This document shows, in pieces, positions 8,215-15,972 of a stretch of DNA of 39,552 nt. This DNA comes from JAVBMB01 sp031552995 (lineage in GTDB: Bacteria > Bacillota > Clostridia > Oscillospirales > Butyricicoccaceae). The stretch spans positions 1 through 39,552 of the forward strand of contig JAVBMB010000022.1 in the NCBI GenBank assembly GCA_031552995.1, given 5' to 3'. Each line of letters starts with the position of its first letter. The first letter of the stretch is position 1. The notes under the pieces are model-generated. The model had not been told where the DNA came from, searched no databases, and saw only the letters and a program-made list of their open reading frames with translations. Made by a program: the position numbers and the translations under genes.

Positions 8215-9921
8215 TTACTCGGCTAAATCCATATAGATGAACACCGGGTCGGAGCTCATCATAAAATTGCTGAGCTTGCTGCTGTATACCGCCCAGTTCT
8301 GCGTCCAGCCGACGAGGATTGCCGGGGGATCTTCGCACAGGATTTTCTCCATTTCGAACATCAGGTCTTTGCGCTCCTTGATAGTCTTTGCGACCTTTGT
8401 CTTCTGGTACAAATCGGTGTACGCCTGGTTCTTGTACTGGATAAAGTCCTTCGTGCCCTCGGTATAGTCAAAGCTTATGCCGAATGAATCGGGGCTGGCC
8501 CAGTCAAGCGCGCCCAGCGACATACCGCCCCACCACATATCCCACTCGCCGGCCATCGCTTTTTCGATCATCTGCTGAATCGGCTGCGGGTTGATTGTCG
8601 ACTGAATGCCGAGGTTGCTGAGCAGCATGTCCTGCACCGCCTGGAACATCAGCATGCCGTTTTGTGATTCAAAGCAAAGCAGCGACAGCGGCGGCACATC
8701 CGAGGCTTTTGTGCCGAGCTCCTGCATGGCGAGGTCGAAGCACTCTTTTGCTTTTTCGGCATCGCCGCCCTTCGGCCAGCCTTCAAGCGGATATTCCTCA
8801 TTAAACGCCTTGTTGACGCCCATCATTGTCGGCGAGGAATAACGCGTCGTCGGGTCGTAGCCGATGTATATAGCGCTTGTTATCGCCTCGCGGCTGACAA
8901 CAAGGTTGAGTGCCTTGCGGAAGTTTGCGTTGCCCATAAACTTGGCAAGCTCCGGCGAGCTGCCGGACGCGTTCATCTGGATAAACTGATAGCCCTTGAC
9001 AATCGGCGTAACGTCGAAACCGTTGCCCTCAAGGTCCATAGCTGTTTTATAATCCCTGTAGACGAATATATCAAGTGTGTCGGTCGCCATCATGTCGGCG
9101 GCGGTCTCGGTCGTCAGGCCGATGATGTTTGTTACCTTTGTCAGCTTGATGGCATCCTTATTCCAATAGTTCTCATTCTTCTCTAGGATAATTCTATCCT
9201 CGTGCAGCCACTGTGTTATGTTGAACGGGCCGTTTGTAAGAACTTTATCTGCCTCGGAGCCGTAGCCGACACCCTGAGCTTCGACCATGGCCTTGTTGAC
9301 GGGATAGTACTGGTAGCGGGCCATGGTGTAAAGCGTCTCAAGGCTGGGGTTGGCAAATGTAATTTCCAGCGTTGTGGCATCCAGCGCCTTTACGCCGACG
9401 TCATCAGCTGTTTTTTCGCCGTTGTAGTACTCCTGCCCGTTCTTGAAGACAAAGCCGAGGCCGGCGTTTTCGAGACCGAACTCAGGATTGAGCATACGCT
9501 TGTAGCTGTATTCAAAATCCGCGGCGGTAAGCGGCGAGCCGTCGCTCCACTTGGCATCGCTGCGCAGATGGAACGTGTAGACGGTTTCGTCAGCCGAGAC
9601 ATCCCATTTTTCGGCGACGCCCGGCGTGACATTGCCGTTGTCGTTGCGTACCAGACCTTCGCACGCCATGTAGATTATCAGATACGCGCCGTCGATGTTC
9701 GTATTCTGCAGGTCTAGCGTGTTCGCGTCATAGTCACGGCCAATGGTTATTTCCTTCAGCACGGGCGGGGCTTCTGTCGTGGGAGGCGTTGTTGTGGCTT
9801 GTGACGCGGGAGGCTGCGTGGCAGGCTGTGTAGGCGTGGTTGTCGTCGTTCCGTTGGAAGCGCATGCCGCCAGTGTGGACAGCATCAATACAGCCAGAAT
9901 AATCGCTGTGATTTTTTTCAT
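8215..9921 (-). CDS. oppA: Peptide-binding lipoprotein of the ABC transporter (family 5)
   Basis: A 568-residue extracytoplasmic solute-binding protein (SBP_bac_5). It opens with a lipoprotein signal ending LSTLAAC (Cys 20), followed by a Thr/Pro/Gln-rich linker (about 25-55) and the binding domain, including the family element GVAEKWDVSADETVYTFHLR and WSDGSPLTAADFEYSYKRML. The protein would be lipid-anchored outside the membrane and deliver peptides to OppBC. A GTG at 9927 is possible, but ATG 9921 is better spaced from GAGGAG. It is the fourth gene of the operon, 48 bases after the GntR regulator gene. Peptide specificity cannot be read directly. Confidence 0.93.
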   Translation of the reverse strand: MKKITAIILAVLMLSTLAACASNGTTTTTPTQPATQPPASQATTTPPTTEAPPVLKEITIGRDYDANTLDLQNTNIDGAYLIIYMACEGLVRNDNGNVTPGVAEKWDVSADETVYTFHLRSDAKWSDGSPLTAADFEYSYKRMLNPEFGLENAGLGFVFKNGQEYYNGEKTADDVGVKALDATTLEITFANPSLETLYTMARYQYYPVNKAMVEAQGVGYGSEADKVLTNGPFNITQWLHEDRIILEKNENYWNKDAIKLTKVTNIIGLTTETAADMMATDTLDIFVYRDYKTAMDLEGNGFDVTPIVKGYQFIQMNASGSSPELAKFMGNANFRKALNLVVSREAITSAIYIGYDPTTRYSSPTMMGVNKAFNEEYPLEGWPKGGDAEKAKECFDLAMQELGTKASDVPPLSLLCFESQNGMLMFQAVQDMLLSNLGIQSTINPQPIQQMIEKAMAGEWDMWWGGMSLGALDWASPDSFGISFDYTEGTKDFIQYKNQAYTDLYQKTKVAKTIKERKDLMFEMEKILCEDPPAILVGWTQNWAVYSSKLSNFMMSSDPVFIYMDLAE

Positions 9922-9969
9922 TTTCACTCTCTCCTCGGTTTTTTATAAATACCCATTCGGGTTTTATCG

Positions 9970-10584
9970 CTATATCTCCCTGTTCTTGCCGGACAGGATA
10001 TCCAGCTTGAGATACTTAATCGCCTGGTCAATATCTCTCGCCAGCAATGCGTCTATAATGCGGTCATGGCTCTCCCCCGTGGACAGGCCGGCTTCCTCAT
10101 GGTTCAGGTATGTTGACGGACGCGCAATCGACACGACAAGGCGGAAGATGTCATCGGCGAGGTAGCTGTTGCCCGTAAGCTTGCCGAGCTGCCTGTGGAA
10201 CTGAGTGTTTTTGCCGTAATCGTTGGCGGTGCTTGTCTCCTGCACGCCGACATAGTCGTAAAGCGATTTTATCTCATCGTCGGTCGCGTACTTTATGATA
10301 AGCCTGACCGCCGCCGATTCAAGGATAAAGCGCAGCTCGAATATCTCCTTGACCTCTTTATAATTCAGCTCGCGGATGATATAGCCGAAATTGGGGTATC
10401 TGGTTACAAACCCCTCCTGACACAGGACATTCAGCGCCTCCCTGACCGGGGTGTTGCTGACCTTCAGCTCGGCCGCAATCTTTTTTTCGGTTATCAGCTC
10501 GTTAGCCGCATACTCTTTGCTGAGTATACGCCGCTTTAGCTCGTTGTAGACGATTTGCGAAAGAGATGTGCGTTCGACGGGCAT
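9970..10584 (-). CDS. GntR-family regulator, FadR/FCD subclass
   Basis: A 204-residue transcription factor. Residues 8-70 form the winged helix-turn-helix of GntR proteins, with the recognisable VSNTPVREALNVLCQEGFV recognition part; residues 80-200 form an all-helical FCD effector domain with the usual Asp/His metal-ligand positions (for example NTQFHRQL and ESHD). FCD regulators usually bind small organic acids or metabolites and repress neighbouring catabolic genes. AAAGGAGG lies seven bases before the ATG. It sits inside the peptide operon between the M20 peptidase and the binding protein, so it probably controls this operon, most likely at the palindromic sites downstream of the promoter near 12815-12843 (inference). 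Confidence 0.92.
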   Translation of the reverse strand: MPVERTSLSQIVYNELKRRILSKEYAANELITEKKIAAELKVSNTPVREALNVLCQEGFVTRYPNFGYIIRELNYKEVKEIFELRFILESAAVRLIIKYATDDEIKSLYDYVGVQETSTANDYGKNTQFHRQLGKLTGNSYLADDIFRLVVSIARPSTYLNHEEAGLSTGESHDRIIDALLARDIDQAIKYLKLDILSGKNREI

Positions 10585-10611
10585 TGTGTGCCTCCTTTCA
10601 ACGGTAAACAG

Positions 10612-11898
10612 CTAGGCCAGCGGCAGGGTTATGTCCTTTACACCTGCCATCATAAGCGCAAGCATCATAGCGGCCTGTGCGCCGCGGTACATATCTGTAG
10701 CGTCGAAATATTCATCCAGCGAATGCACGCCGCCGCCGATGCCGCCGACGCCCATAGTAAGCCCTTGAATCCCGGCGCGGATAGCCTCGGCTGAGTTTGA
10801 GTTCGCCGACGCTATGCGCTTCGGTTCGGATATGCCCATGCCCTGATATATCGTGTACAGTGATTCCAGCAGCGGGTTGTGCGGGTTCTGCCATGCCGCC
10901 TCTGTATCGTCGGTAATATCTATTGAATGCGCAACCCGCTCTTTTGCCTCCTGCTGCGGCGAGGAAGTCACCATGATGGGCGGCGGCGGAAGCTTGGGCT
11001 TGATAAACGGCCTGCAGTTTTCCAGCTCGCACGCGCCGCGCACCGCCTGCCGCACCTGCCCGAGCATTTCATCGAGATCCTGCTGACGCAGTGCGCGAAG
11101 CTCTACGTTGACGACCGCCTTGTCGCACGCCTTGCCGCGGCTGCTTTCGGCGGCGTTCATTCCGTTGACGGCCAGTACAGTTCCGTCGCGTACAGGCATG
11201 CCCGATATCGCAACCATCGCGCGCGCGGCGGCGTATATCGCATGAGAGACCGAGCCGTAGCCGATGCTGCCGGCTGTACCTTTGAAGGTGATTTCCACCA
11301 CCTTGCGCCCCATGCTGCCGTAGACGAAATATCCCTCGCCGTCACAATCGAGCGAGATGCAAGCGTCGAATGTGTTGTCGCCCACGAACTTTGCCATGCC
11401 CTTGACGCCGACCTCTTCCTCGACAATGCCGCAGAATATAAGGTCTCCGCCCGTCTCTATTCCCGCGGCGTTCATTGCGCGGATGATGCTTAGCATCGCG
11501 GCAAGGCCGGAGGCGTCGTCGTTGATGCCGGGCATGCGGACGATATTGCCCTCGCGCGTCGGCTCCAGCTTCGTATCCGCCGCAAACACCGTGTCGGTAT
11601 GCGCGTCGATGACGATACGCTTGCCGCTTCCAGTGCCCCGGCGAACGCCTATGACATTGCCAAAACGGTCGATATGTACATCCGAAAGCCCAAGCGCCTC
11701 AAAGCGGCGGCTCATATCCTGCGCGCGGCGGCCCTCGTCATACGACGGCGCCGGGATGCGAGCAATTTCAATTTGCTCCTCAAGGCGGCGCTGCTCGTCA
11801 TCTTTCAGGAATGCCATGGCGCGCGCAACGGACGGGCTGGCGGCGAGCGCCGCGTGGGTATCCTTTACGGCAAGGCTGACTTCGTAATCCTGATCCAT
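10612..11898 (-). CDS. M20-family metallopeptidase
   Basis: A 428-residue zinc-dependent amidohydrolase/peptidase of the M20 group. Seen: the metal and catalytic motif IDAHTDTVF (His 100, Asp 102), the bridging Asp in MPGINDDASG, the Glu pair in CGIVEEEVG (general base and metal ligand), and the last metal His in GGGVHSLDEYFD. An insert between these is the dimerisation (lid) domain. It likely cleaves small peptides or N-acyl/carbamoyl amino acids in the cytoplasm. The ATG at 11898 overlaps the preceding stop as TGATG; the longer frame lacks a ribosome site. Position in the peptide transporter operon suggests hydrolysis of imported peptides. YgeY- or PepT-like subgroups are both possible. Confidence 0.88.
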   Translation of the reverse strand: MDQDYEVSLAVKDTHAALAASPSVARAMAFLKDDEQRRLEEQIEIARIPAPSYDEGRRAQDMSRRFEALGLSDVHIDRFGNVIGVRRGTGSGKRIVIDAHTDTVFAADTKLEPTREGNIVRMPGINDDASGLAAMLSIIRAMNAAGIETGGDLIFCGIVEEEVGVKGMAKFVGDNTFDACISLDCDGEGYFVYGSMGRKVVEITFKGTAGSIGYGSVSHAIYAAARAMVAISGMPVRDGTVLAVNGMNAAESSRGKACDKAVVNVELRALRQQDLDEMLGQVRQAVRGACELENCRPFIKPKLPPPPIMVTSSPQQEAKERVAHSIDITDDTEAAWQNPHNPLLESLYTIYQGMGISEPKRIASANSNSAEAIRAGIQGLTMGVGGIGGGVHSLDEYFDATDMYRGAQAAMMLALMMAGVKDITLPLA

Positions 11899-12725
11899 CA
11901 CACTATGCCGCCGACACGTCTGACCTCGACACCTCGTTGCTCCCACGCGTCGAGTATACGGTTAAAGCCGTATGAGTCGCTGGCCATATGGCCGGCAACA
12001 ACGACATTACAGCGGCCGTCTTCACGCAGCGCGTCGATAATTTTGCCCGTCATGTGCATGACTACAAATGTGCCGACCCCGGCGTCAATCATAGCCTTGT
12101 GCTCCTCAAGCGTGCACGCGCCGCCGCCCGTCATTGTTACAAATATCCTGCCGGCGAAGCTCTTTTCGTCCCCTACCCTGATTTCCGGGCCCTGCGCGCT
12201 TTCGGCGAACTCACGCACCTGCTTTATGTCGTCGACAATGTCTTTGAGCGTCACTCTGTCTATCGTTTTCTCAAGCGCCTGCATGCGCCGGCGCAGCATA
12301 TCCTCTACGATAAGGTCGGCCGGGGTGTGTATGCTGATGCTTGCTAGGTCAAGCAGCCGGGTAAGCTGAACCGCGCCTGTAAGGTTCATTGCGTGCATTG
12401 TCTGATCCATCTTGGGCTTGCGCGGCTCGGCAGTCTTCTGCGCGATGTTCACCGGTACTCCGGCGTTAATCATGATTTCGCAGTGGTCACGCGATTCGAG
12501 CCGGCCGAGGCCGATATTGCCAATCCCCTGCGGATGGTGACGCGCCACGCAGTCGTAGCCCATCATCTTGGCGGCAATCAACTCGGCCTGATTCATATCG
12601 ATTCCGGCCAGAACTCGCTTTACACCCTGACCTTCGACATTTATTGCGCTGTCCTCCGGTATATAATCCAGCCCGGCAAGCTCAAGGGCGATATCCATCA
12701 TTTCCTTTGTGGTCAAAGCGATCAT
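11898..12725 (-). CDS. NIF3-like (DUF34) protein, first gene of the peptide operon
   Basis: A 275-residue protein with NIF3/YbgI-like features: an N-terminal VEGQ..KRVLAGIDMNQ segment similar to the family's VEG...I..G.D start, a metal-site motif ARHHPQG (about 61-67), a second His motif SIHTPADL in the middle, and a C-terminal AGHMASDSYG with another likely ligand. NIF3 proteins are di-metal hydrolase-like proteins of uncertain function; the old GTP cyclohydrolase name is not well founded. The ATG at 12725 is used because it keeps the first family helix; an AAGGA lies before ATGs at 12701/12698, so the true start may be 8-9 codons later. It overlaps the M20 peptidase gene and is nearest to the operon promoter. 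Confidence 0.72.
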   Translation of the reverse strand: MIALTTKEMMDIALELAGLDYIPEDSAINVEGQGVKRVLAGIDMNQAELIAAKMMGYDCVARHHPQGIGNIGLGRLESRDHCEIMINAGVPVNIAQKTAEPRKPKMDQTMHAMNLTGAVQLTRLLDLASISIHTPADLIVEDMLRRRMQALEKTIDRVTLKDIVDDIKQVREFAESAQGPEIRVGDEKSFAGRIFVTMTGGGACTLEEHKAMIDAGVGTFVVMHMTGKIIDALREDGRCNVVVAGHMASDSYGFNRILDAWEQRGVEVRRVGGIV

Positions 12726-12751
12726 CCTTCCGTTTTTCTGCCTATAAAATA

Positions 12752-12806
12752 CACTGATGTTTTAAAATACACAAAAAAATGATAAAACATCAGTGATATA
12801 TCAGTG
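12752..12806 (-). promoter_or_regulatory. Operator-like repeat array in the 5' untranslated region of the peptide operon
   Basis: A perfect 13-base inverted repeat (CACTGATGTTTTA at 12752-12764, TAAAACATCAGTG at 12783-12795) with an 18-base AT-rich spacer, plus a further TCAGTG copy ending at 12806 and the 10-base palindrome TGATATATCA (12794-12803). The array starts a few bases after the predicted transcription start. It fits a repressor site, most simply for the FCD-GntR regulator encoded in the same operon, but could also fold as an mRNA hairpin. Confidence 0.7.
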
Positions 12807-12814
12807 TTGTTTAA

Positions 12815-12843
12815 CCTATAATCCCCTGCCCGGCCTTTGTCAA
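12815..12843 (-). promoter_or_regulatory. Sigma-A promoter of the peptide operon
   Basis: On the minus strand: -35 TTGACA (12843-12838), 17-base spacer, -10 TATAGG (12820-12815). Predicted start near 12808, about 80 bases before the NIF3-like start codon. It is the only strong promoter seen upstream of the ten co-oriented genes. Confidence 0.75.
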
Positions 12844-12898
12844 TATCAGTAAATGCTAAAAACTTGCAGGGTGTTTTGGCGATAATTAACAAGACAGA

Positions 12899-12925
12899 AA
12901 ACACGCGGCGATTTGCCGCGTGTTT
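12899..12925. repeat. Stem-loop, copy 1 of a shared 23-base core
   Basis: Perfect 11-base-pair stem AAACACGCGGC/GCCGCGTGTTT with loop GATTT. The same core recurs, with one change, in the hairpin at 13086-13124. No U tract follows on either strand. Confidence 0.8.
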
Positions 12926-13008
12926 CAGGCTGTCAAAGAAAGGTGTTCAGGCTTTTTGCATAAGAATAAATGTGATTAAAAAGTTCCCAGAAACCCCCGC
13001 TTATAATC

Positions 13009-13040
13009 AAAAATTCCGGGAATTCATTTCCCGAGAATTT
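13009..13040 (-). terminator. Terminator-like hairpin downstream of the class V aminotransferase gene
   Basis: Twelve-base-pair stem with one bulged base; on the minus strand it is followed by a T-rich tail (GGAATTTTTG). Likely a backup terminator of the 13140-14309 gene. Confidence 0.6.
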
Positions 13041-13055
13041 CTATCAAAATTGCCC

Positions 13056-13081
13056 GAAAACCCTCAACGAAGCGGGTTTTC
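13056..13081. repeat. Eight-base-pair stem-loop
   Basis: Inverted repeat GAAAACCC/GGGTTTTC with a 10-base loop, between two larger hairpins. Function unknown; it may help termination of the minus-strand transcript. Confidence 0.55.
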
Positions 13082-13085
13082 ATGC

Positions 13086-13128
13086 AGGCATAAACACGCT
13101 GCGATTTGCCGCGTGTTTATGCCTTTTT
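13086..13128 (+). terminator. Large stem-loop, copy 2 of the shared core, with U tract on the plus strand
   Basis: Seventeen-position stem with one mismatch, loop GATTT, and TTTTT on the plus-strand 3' side. It carries the same core as 12899-12925. No plus-strand gene ends here, so it may block antisense transcription into the gene at 13140-14309 as well as ending that gene's minus-strand transcript. Confidence 0.6.
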
Positions 13129-13139
13129 ATATTGATAAT

Positions 13140-14309
13140 CTATCTCAGCGGGCATTCACCGGCGACACGCAGTGTCTCGTCAATGTCATGCACGGAGGTA
13201 TACGGGCCTATGGATATGCGCAGCGTGCCGCGCCCGCCGCTGATAATCACTTTATTCGCAACAAAATAATCGCGGACAGCATCGCTGTTTGCGCTTGAAA
13301 CGACAACCGACGCGCAGCGATGCGCCTTATCCCGCGGGGTTACGATAGCGTAGCCGAGGGCGCTAAGCCCGTCGTAAAGCGCTTCATACAGCGCATCGAT
13401 GTGCGATTCTACCGCCGGCATGCCGATTTCGGCCAGACACTGAACACCTGCCCTAAGCACATAGACGCCGAGATAATCTGTCGAGCAGTTTTCAAGCATC
13501 GCAGCGCCGGAGCCGGGTTTTACCGTTATCTTCGGGCGGCTCTCGCTGTAATCCAAACTCATACCGAAGTTGTTCGACACATACACCGGCCTGATGCGCG
13601 AAAGCAGCCGGTCGCTGCACCACAGGTATCCGATGCTTATGATAGCGCCGAGCCCTTTGTACCCGCCGCCGGAGACGGCGTCGATACACCATTTATCGGC
13701 TTCAAAAACGCTGAGTCCAAGGCTTTGCACGGCGTCGACGACGAGGAATATTCCTTTTTCGCGGCATTTGCGACCGAGCGTCTCGAGGTCGATTTTATAC
13801 CCGGTTGACGACTGGACATGGCTGACAACAATCATCGCGGTGTGTTCGTCTACCAAATCCCACAGCAGCTGCCAGTGCATCAGCCTGTCTTCGCCAAGCG
13901 TGGCGAGGCGGCATTCCACACCGCGCAGCGCCTCGGCATTGAGACACGGCATGACGACTGAAGGGTATTCGGTATCCAGCGTGACGACATTGTCGCCCGG
14001 GTTAAACTCGAAGCCTTGAAGTATGGCGTTTATTCCCTCGTTCGTATTTTTTGTTATCGCGATGTTCTTGGGCTCCACCCCGCCAAGCAGCGCGCCAAGC
14101 GCGGCTTTTGCGCCTTTGGCGGCGTCAAAGAACGGCTGGCGGCCGGGGCCGCCCTTTATCGCTTTTGACGCGGCGTCCGCCCAGTCGTCAAAATACTGCG
14201 CCGCGGCCGTTTTGCCAAGCAGGCTTCCGCCGCAATCGAACGCGGTATCCATATATGTGCATTTTGCCGTGACCGGGAACTGCTGCCTGAGCTGCTGCTG
14301 CCATGTCAT
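13140..14309 (-). CDS. Class V PLP-dependent aminotransferase (cysteine desulfurase/epimerase-like)
   Basis: A 389-residue fold-type I PLP enzyme of the class V group. Seen: the TKNTNEGINAIL segment that binds the PLP phosphate, the SHVQSSTG element, the cofactor Asp and conserved Gln in VVDAVQSLG, and the Schiff-base Lys in SGGGYKGLGA. The family includes cysteine desulfurases, selenocysteine lyases, isopenicillin-N epimerases and serine-glyoxylate aminotransferases. The usual mobile Cys loop of IscS/SufS is not evident and there is no iscU or sufU partner, so iron-sulfur assembly is unlikely; an amino acid lyase or epimerase is plausible. AAGGAGG sits well before the ATG. It appears to be a single-gene unit with its own promoter, bounded by hairpins. 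Confidence 0.87.
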   Translation of the reverse strand: MTWQQQLRQQFPVTAKCTYMDTAFDCGGSLLGKTAAAQYFDDWADAASKAIKGGPGRQPFFDAAKGAKAALGALLGGVEPKNIAITKNTNEGINAILQGFEFNPGDNVVTLDTEYPSVVMPCLNAEALRGVECRLATLGEDRLMHWQLLWDLVDEHTAMIVVSHVQSSTGYKIDLETLGRKCREKGIFLVVDAVQSLGLSVFEADKWCIDAVSGGGYKGLGAIISIGYLWCSDRLLSRIRPVYVSNNFGMSLDYSESRPKITVKPGSGAAMLENCSTDYLGVYVLRAGVQCLAEIGMPAVESHIDALYEALYDGLSALGYAIVTPRDKAHRCASVVVSSANSDAVRDYFVANKVIISGGRGTLRISIGPYTSVHDIDETLRVAGECPLR

Positions 14310-14326
14310 GACGATTCCTCCTTATC

Positions 14327-14346
14327 ACGCCGCTTTGCTGCGGCGT
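14327..14346 (-). promoter_or_regulatory. Leader hairpin just before the aminotransferase ribosome site
   Basis: Seven-base-pair GC stem (ACGCCGC/GCGGCGT) with a 6-base loop, ending a few bases before AAGGAGG. It could modulate ribosome access. Further upstream, TTGAAA-N17-TAAACT (about 14388-14360) is a candidate promoter. Confidence 0.45.
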
Positions 14347-14417
14347 AAATGACTGCATAAGTTTACCATATGGCGCGCGCGTTTTCAAGCGTGAGCCAAA
14401 ACGCGGCGAAAGGCGAG

Positions 14418-14452
14418 AAATGAGGCCGGTCGTCAGGCGACAGGCCTCATTT
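14418..14452 (-). terminator. Terminator of the liv operon
   Basis: Ten-base-pair stem AAATGAGGCC/GGCCTCATTT with a further short inner helix, directly after the livF stop codon. The following T run is short, so efficiency may be partial. Confidence 0.7.
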
Positions 14453-14453
14453 G

Positions 14454-15191
14454 CTAGTTCCCTTTAATCGTGGCTTTCATGCCCAGATATTCTTCCTGAA
14501 CGCTGGGGTCATGTGAAAGCTCCTTACCGGTGCCTTCCATAGTTATGCGCCCGGTATTCAAAACATATGCCTTGTGGGCGATGCCCAGGCCGAGAAACGC
14601 GTTTTGCTCAACAAGCAGAATCGTCTGTCCGCGCTCTTTGTTAAGCTGGACTATCTTTTTGAACATCTCATCGATGATTATCGGGGCAAGACCTAGCGAA
14701 GGCTCATCGAGGCACAGCAGCTTAGGCCTTGCCATAAGCGCGCGGCCGACAGCCAGCATCTGCTGTTCGCCGCCCGACAGCGTGCCGCCGGGCTGGCTGA
14801 GCCTTTCTTTTAGCCTAGGAAACAGTGTGACAACCTCTTCAAAGTCCTCCTGCATGGCGGCCTTGAAGTCCTTCCTCAAGTGAGCGCCGACGATGAGATT
14901 GTCCTTAACCGATAGGTTCGGGAAAATACGGCGTCCCTCCGGAACGAGGGAAATCCCAGCTTCGACAACCTGATTGGCGGTTTTGGGCAGCGGAGCGCCG
15001 TTAAAGCTTATCGTGCCCGATTTGAAGTCCTTGTCTCCCGCTATCGTGCGAAGAAGGGTGGATTTTCCTGCGCCGTTCGAGCCTATGATGGTGACTATTT
15101 TGCCTTCCTCTATGCTGATTGAGACGCCGTGAAGGGCGTGTATGCCGCCATAATAGACTTCAAGGTCTTTTATGTTCAGTAGCTCACTCAT
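14454..15191 (-). CDS. livF: Branched-chain amino acid ABC transporter ATPase LivF
   Basis: A 245-residue ATP-binding protein. Motifs: Walker A GSNGAGKST, Q-loop segment, the LivF signature LSGGEQQML, Walker B LLCLDEPSLGLAP and the H-loop VEQN. The EQN form instead of EHH/THD separates LivF from LivG. The ATG at 15191 overlaps the livG end by 8 bases; the longer frame adds 32 unrelated residues. With LivG it drives uptake of Leu/Ile/Val or related amino acids. It is the last gene of the operon. Confidence 0.94.
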   Translation of the reverse strand: MSELLNIKDLEVYYGGIHALHGVSISIEEGKIVTIIGSNGAGKSTLLRTIAGDKDFKSGTISFNGAPLPKTANQVVEAGISLVPEGRRIFPNLSVKDNLIVGAHLRKDFKAAMQEDFEEVVTLFPRLKERLSQPGGTLSGGEQQMLAVGRALMARPKLLCLDEPSLGLAPIIIDEMFKKIVQLNKERGQTILLVEQNAFLGLGIAHKAYVLNTGRITMEGTGKELSHDPSVQEEYLGMKATIKGN

Positions 15192-15972
15192 CTTCCAGAA
15201 TATCCTTCCTTTCGCCAAGATAGGCCTTGATGACCTCAGGGTTGGACTGGATTTCCTCCGGGCTTCCCTTGGCAAGTATACCGCCAAGGTTCAACACGTA
15301 TATCTGGCTGCAGCATTTGACGACGATGTCAATATGATGCTCTATCATTATAGTGGTGAGATTGAACTGCCTGTGAAGTGAGGTGAGCATTTCGATGAGC
15401 TCGTTGCACTCGTCATTGTTCATGCCGGCGGCGGGCTCATCAAGCAGCAACAGCTTTGGATGGTTTGCAAGCGCCCTCGCGATTTCCAGCCGTCGCTGCT
15501 GGCCGTAGGGCAGCGACCCGGCCAAATCGTCGGCATATTTTGTCAGGCCCATCAATTCAAGAAACTCGCCGGCCTCTTTGTCAACCCTCTGCTGCTCTCT
15601 CTTGACAACAGGAAGCCCCAGAAATGCCGTAAAGACAGAATACTTCGGCGTGGAGTGAAGCGCGGTGTTGACGTTCTCACGCACGGTCATCTTAGGGAAT
15701 ATGCGAATATTCTGAAATGTGCGGCTTATTCCCATATTGGATATTTTTGACGGTGTTTTCCTGACGATGCTTCTGTCCATAAACTCTATGGTTCCGGACG
15801 TCGGAGTCAAGTTGCCGGTGATGGAGTTGAAAAATGTCGTCTTGCCCGCGCCGTTTGGGCCGATAACACCGACAAACTCACCGGGCTTGACACTCATGCT
15901 GACGTCATCCACGGCTTTTAGTCCGCCAAAGGCGATGACAAGGTTTTTGATGGCAAGTATATTATCGCTCAT
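15184..15972 (-). CDS. livG: Branched-chain amino acid ABC transporter ATPase LivG
   Basis: A 262-residue ATPase. Motifs: Walker A GPNGAGKTT, the LivG-specific ISRTFQNIRIF around the Q-loop, LPYGQQRRLEIARAL in place of a strict LSGGQ signature (normal for LivG), Walker B LLLLDEPAAGMN and the H-loop IEHH. The start codon overlaps the livM stop as TAATG, showing translational coupling. It forms the ATPase heterodimer with LivF. Confidence 0.94.
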   Translation of the reverse strand: MSDNILAIKNLVIAFGGLKAVDDVSMSVKPGEFVGVIGPNGAGKTTFFNSITGNLTPTSGTIEFMDRSIVRKTPSKISNMGISRTFQNIRIFPKMTVRENVNTALHSTPKYSVFTAFLGLPVVKREQQRVDKEAGEFLELMGLTKYADDLAGSLPYGQQRRLEIARALANHPKLLLLDEPAAGMNNDECNELIEMLTSLHRQFNLTTIMIEHHIDIVVKCCSQIYVLNLGGILAKGSPEEIQSNPEVIKAYLGERKDILEDE

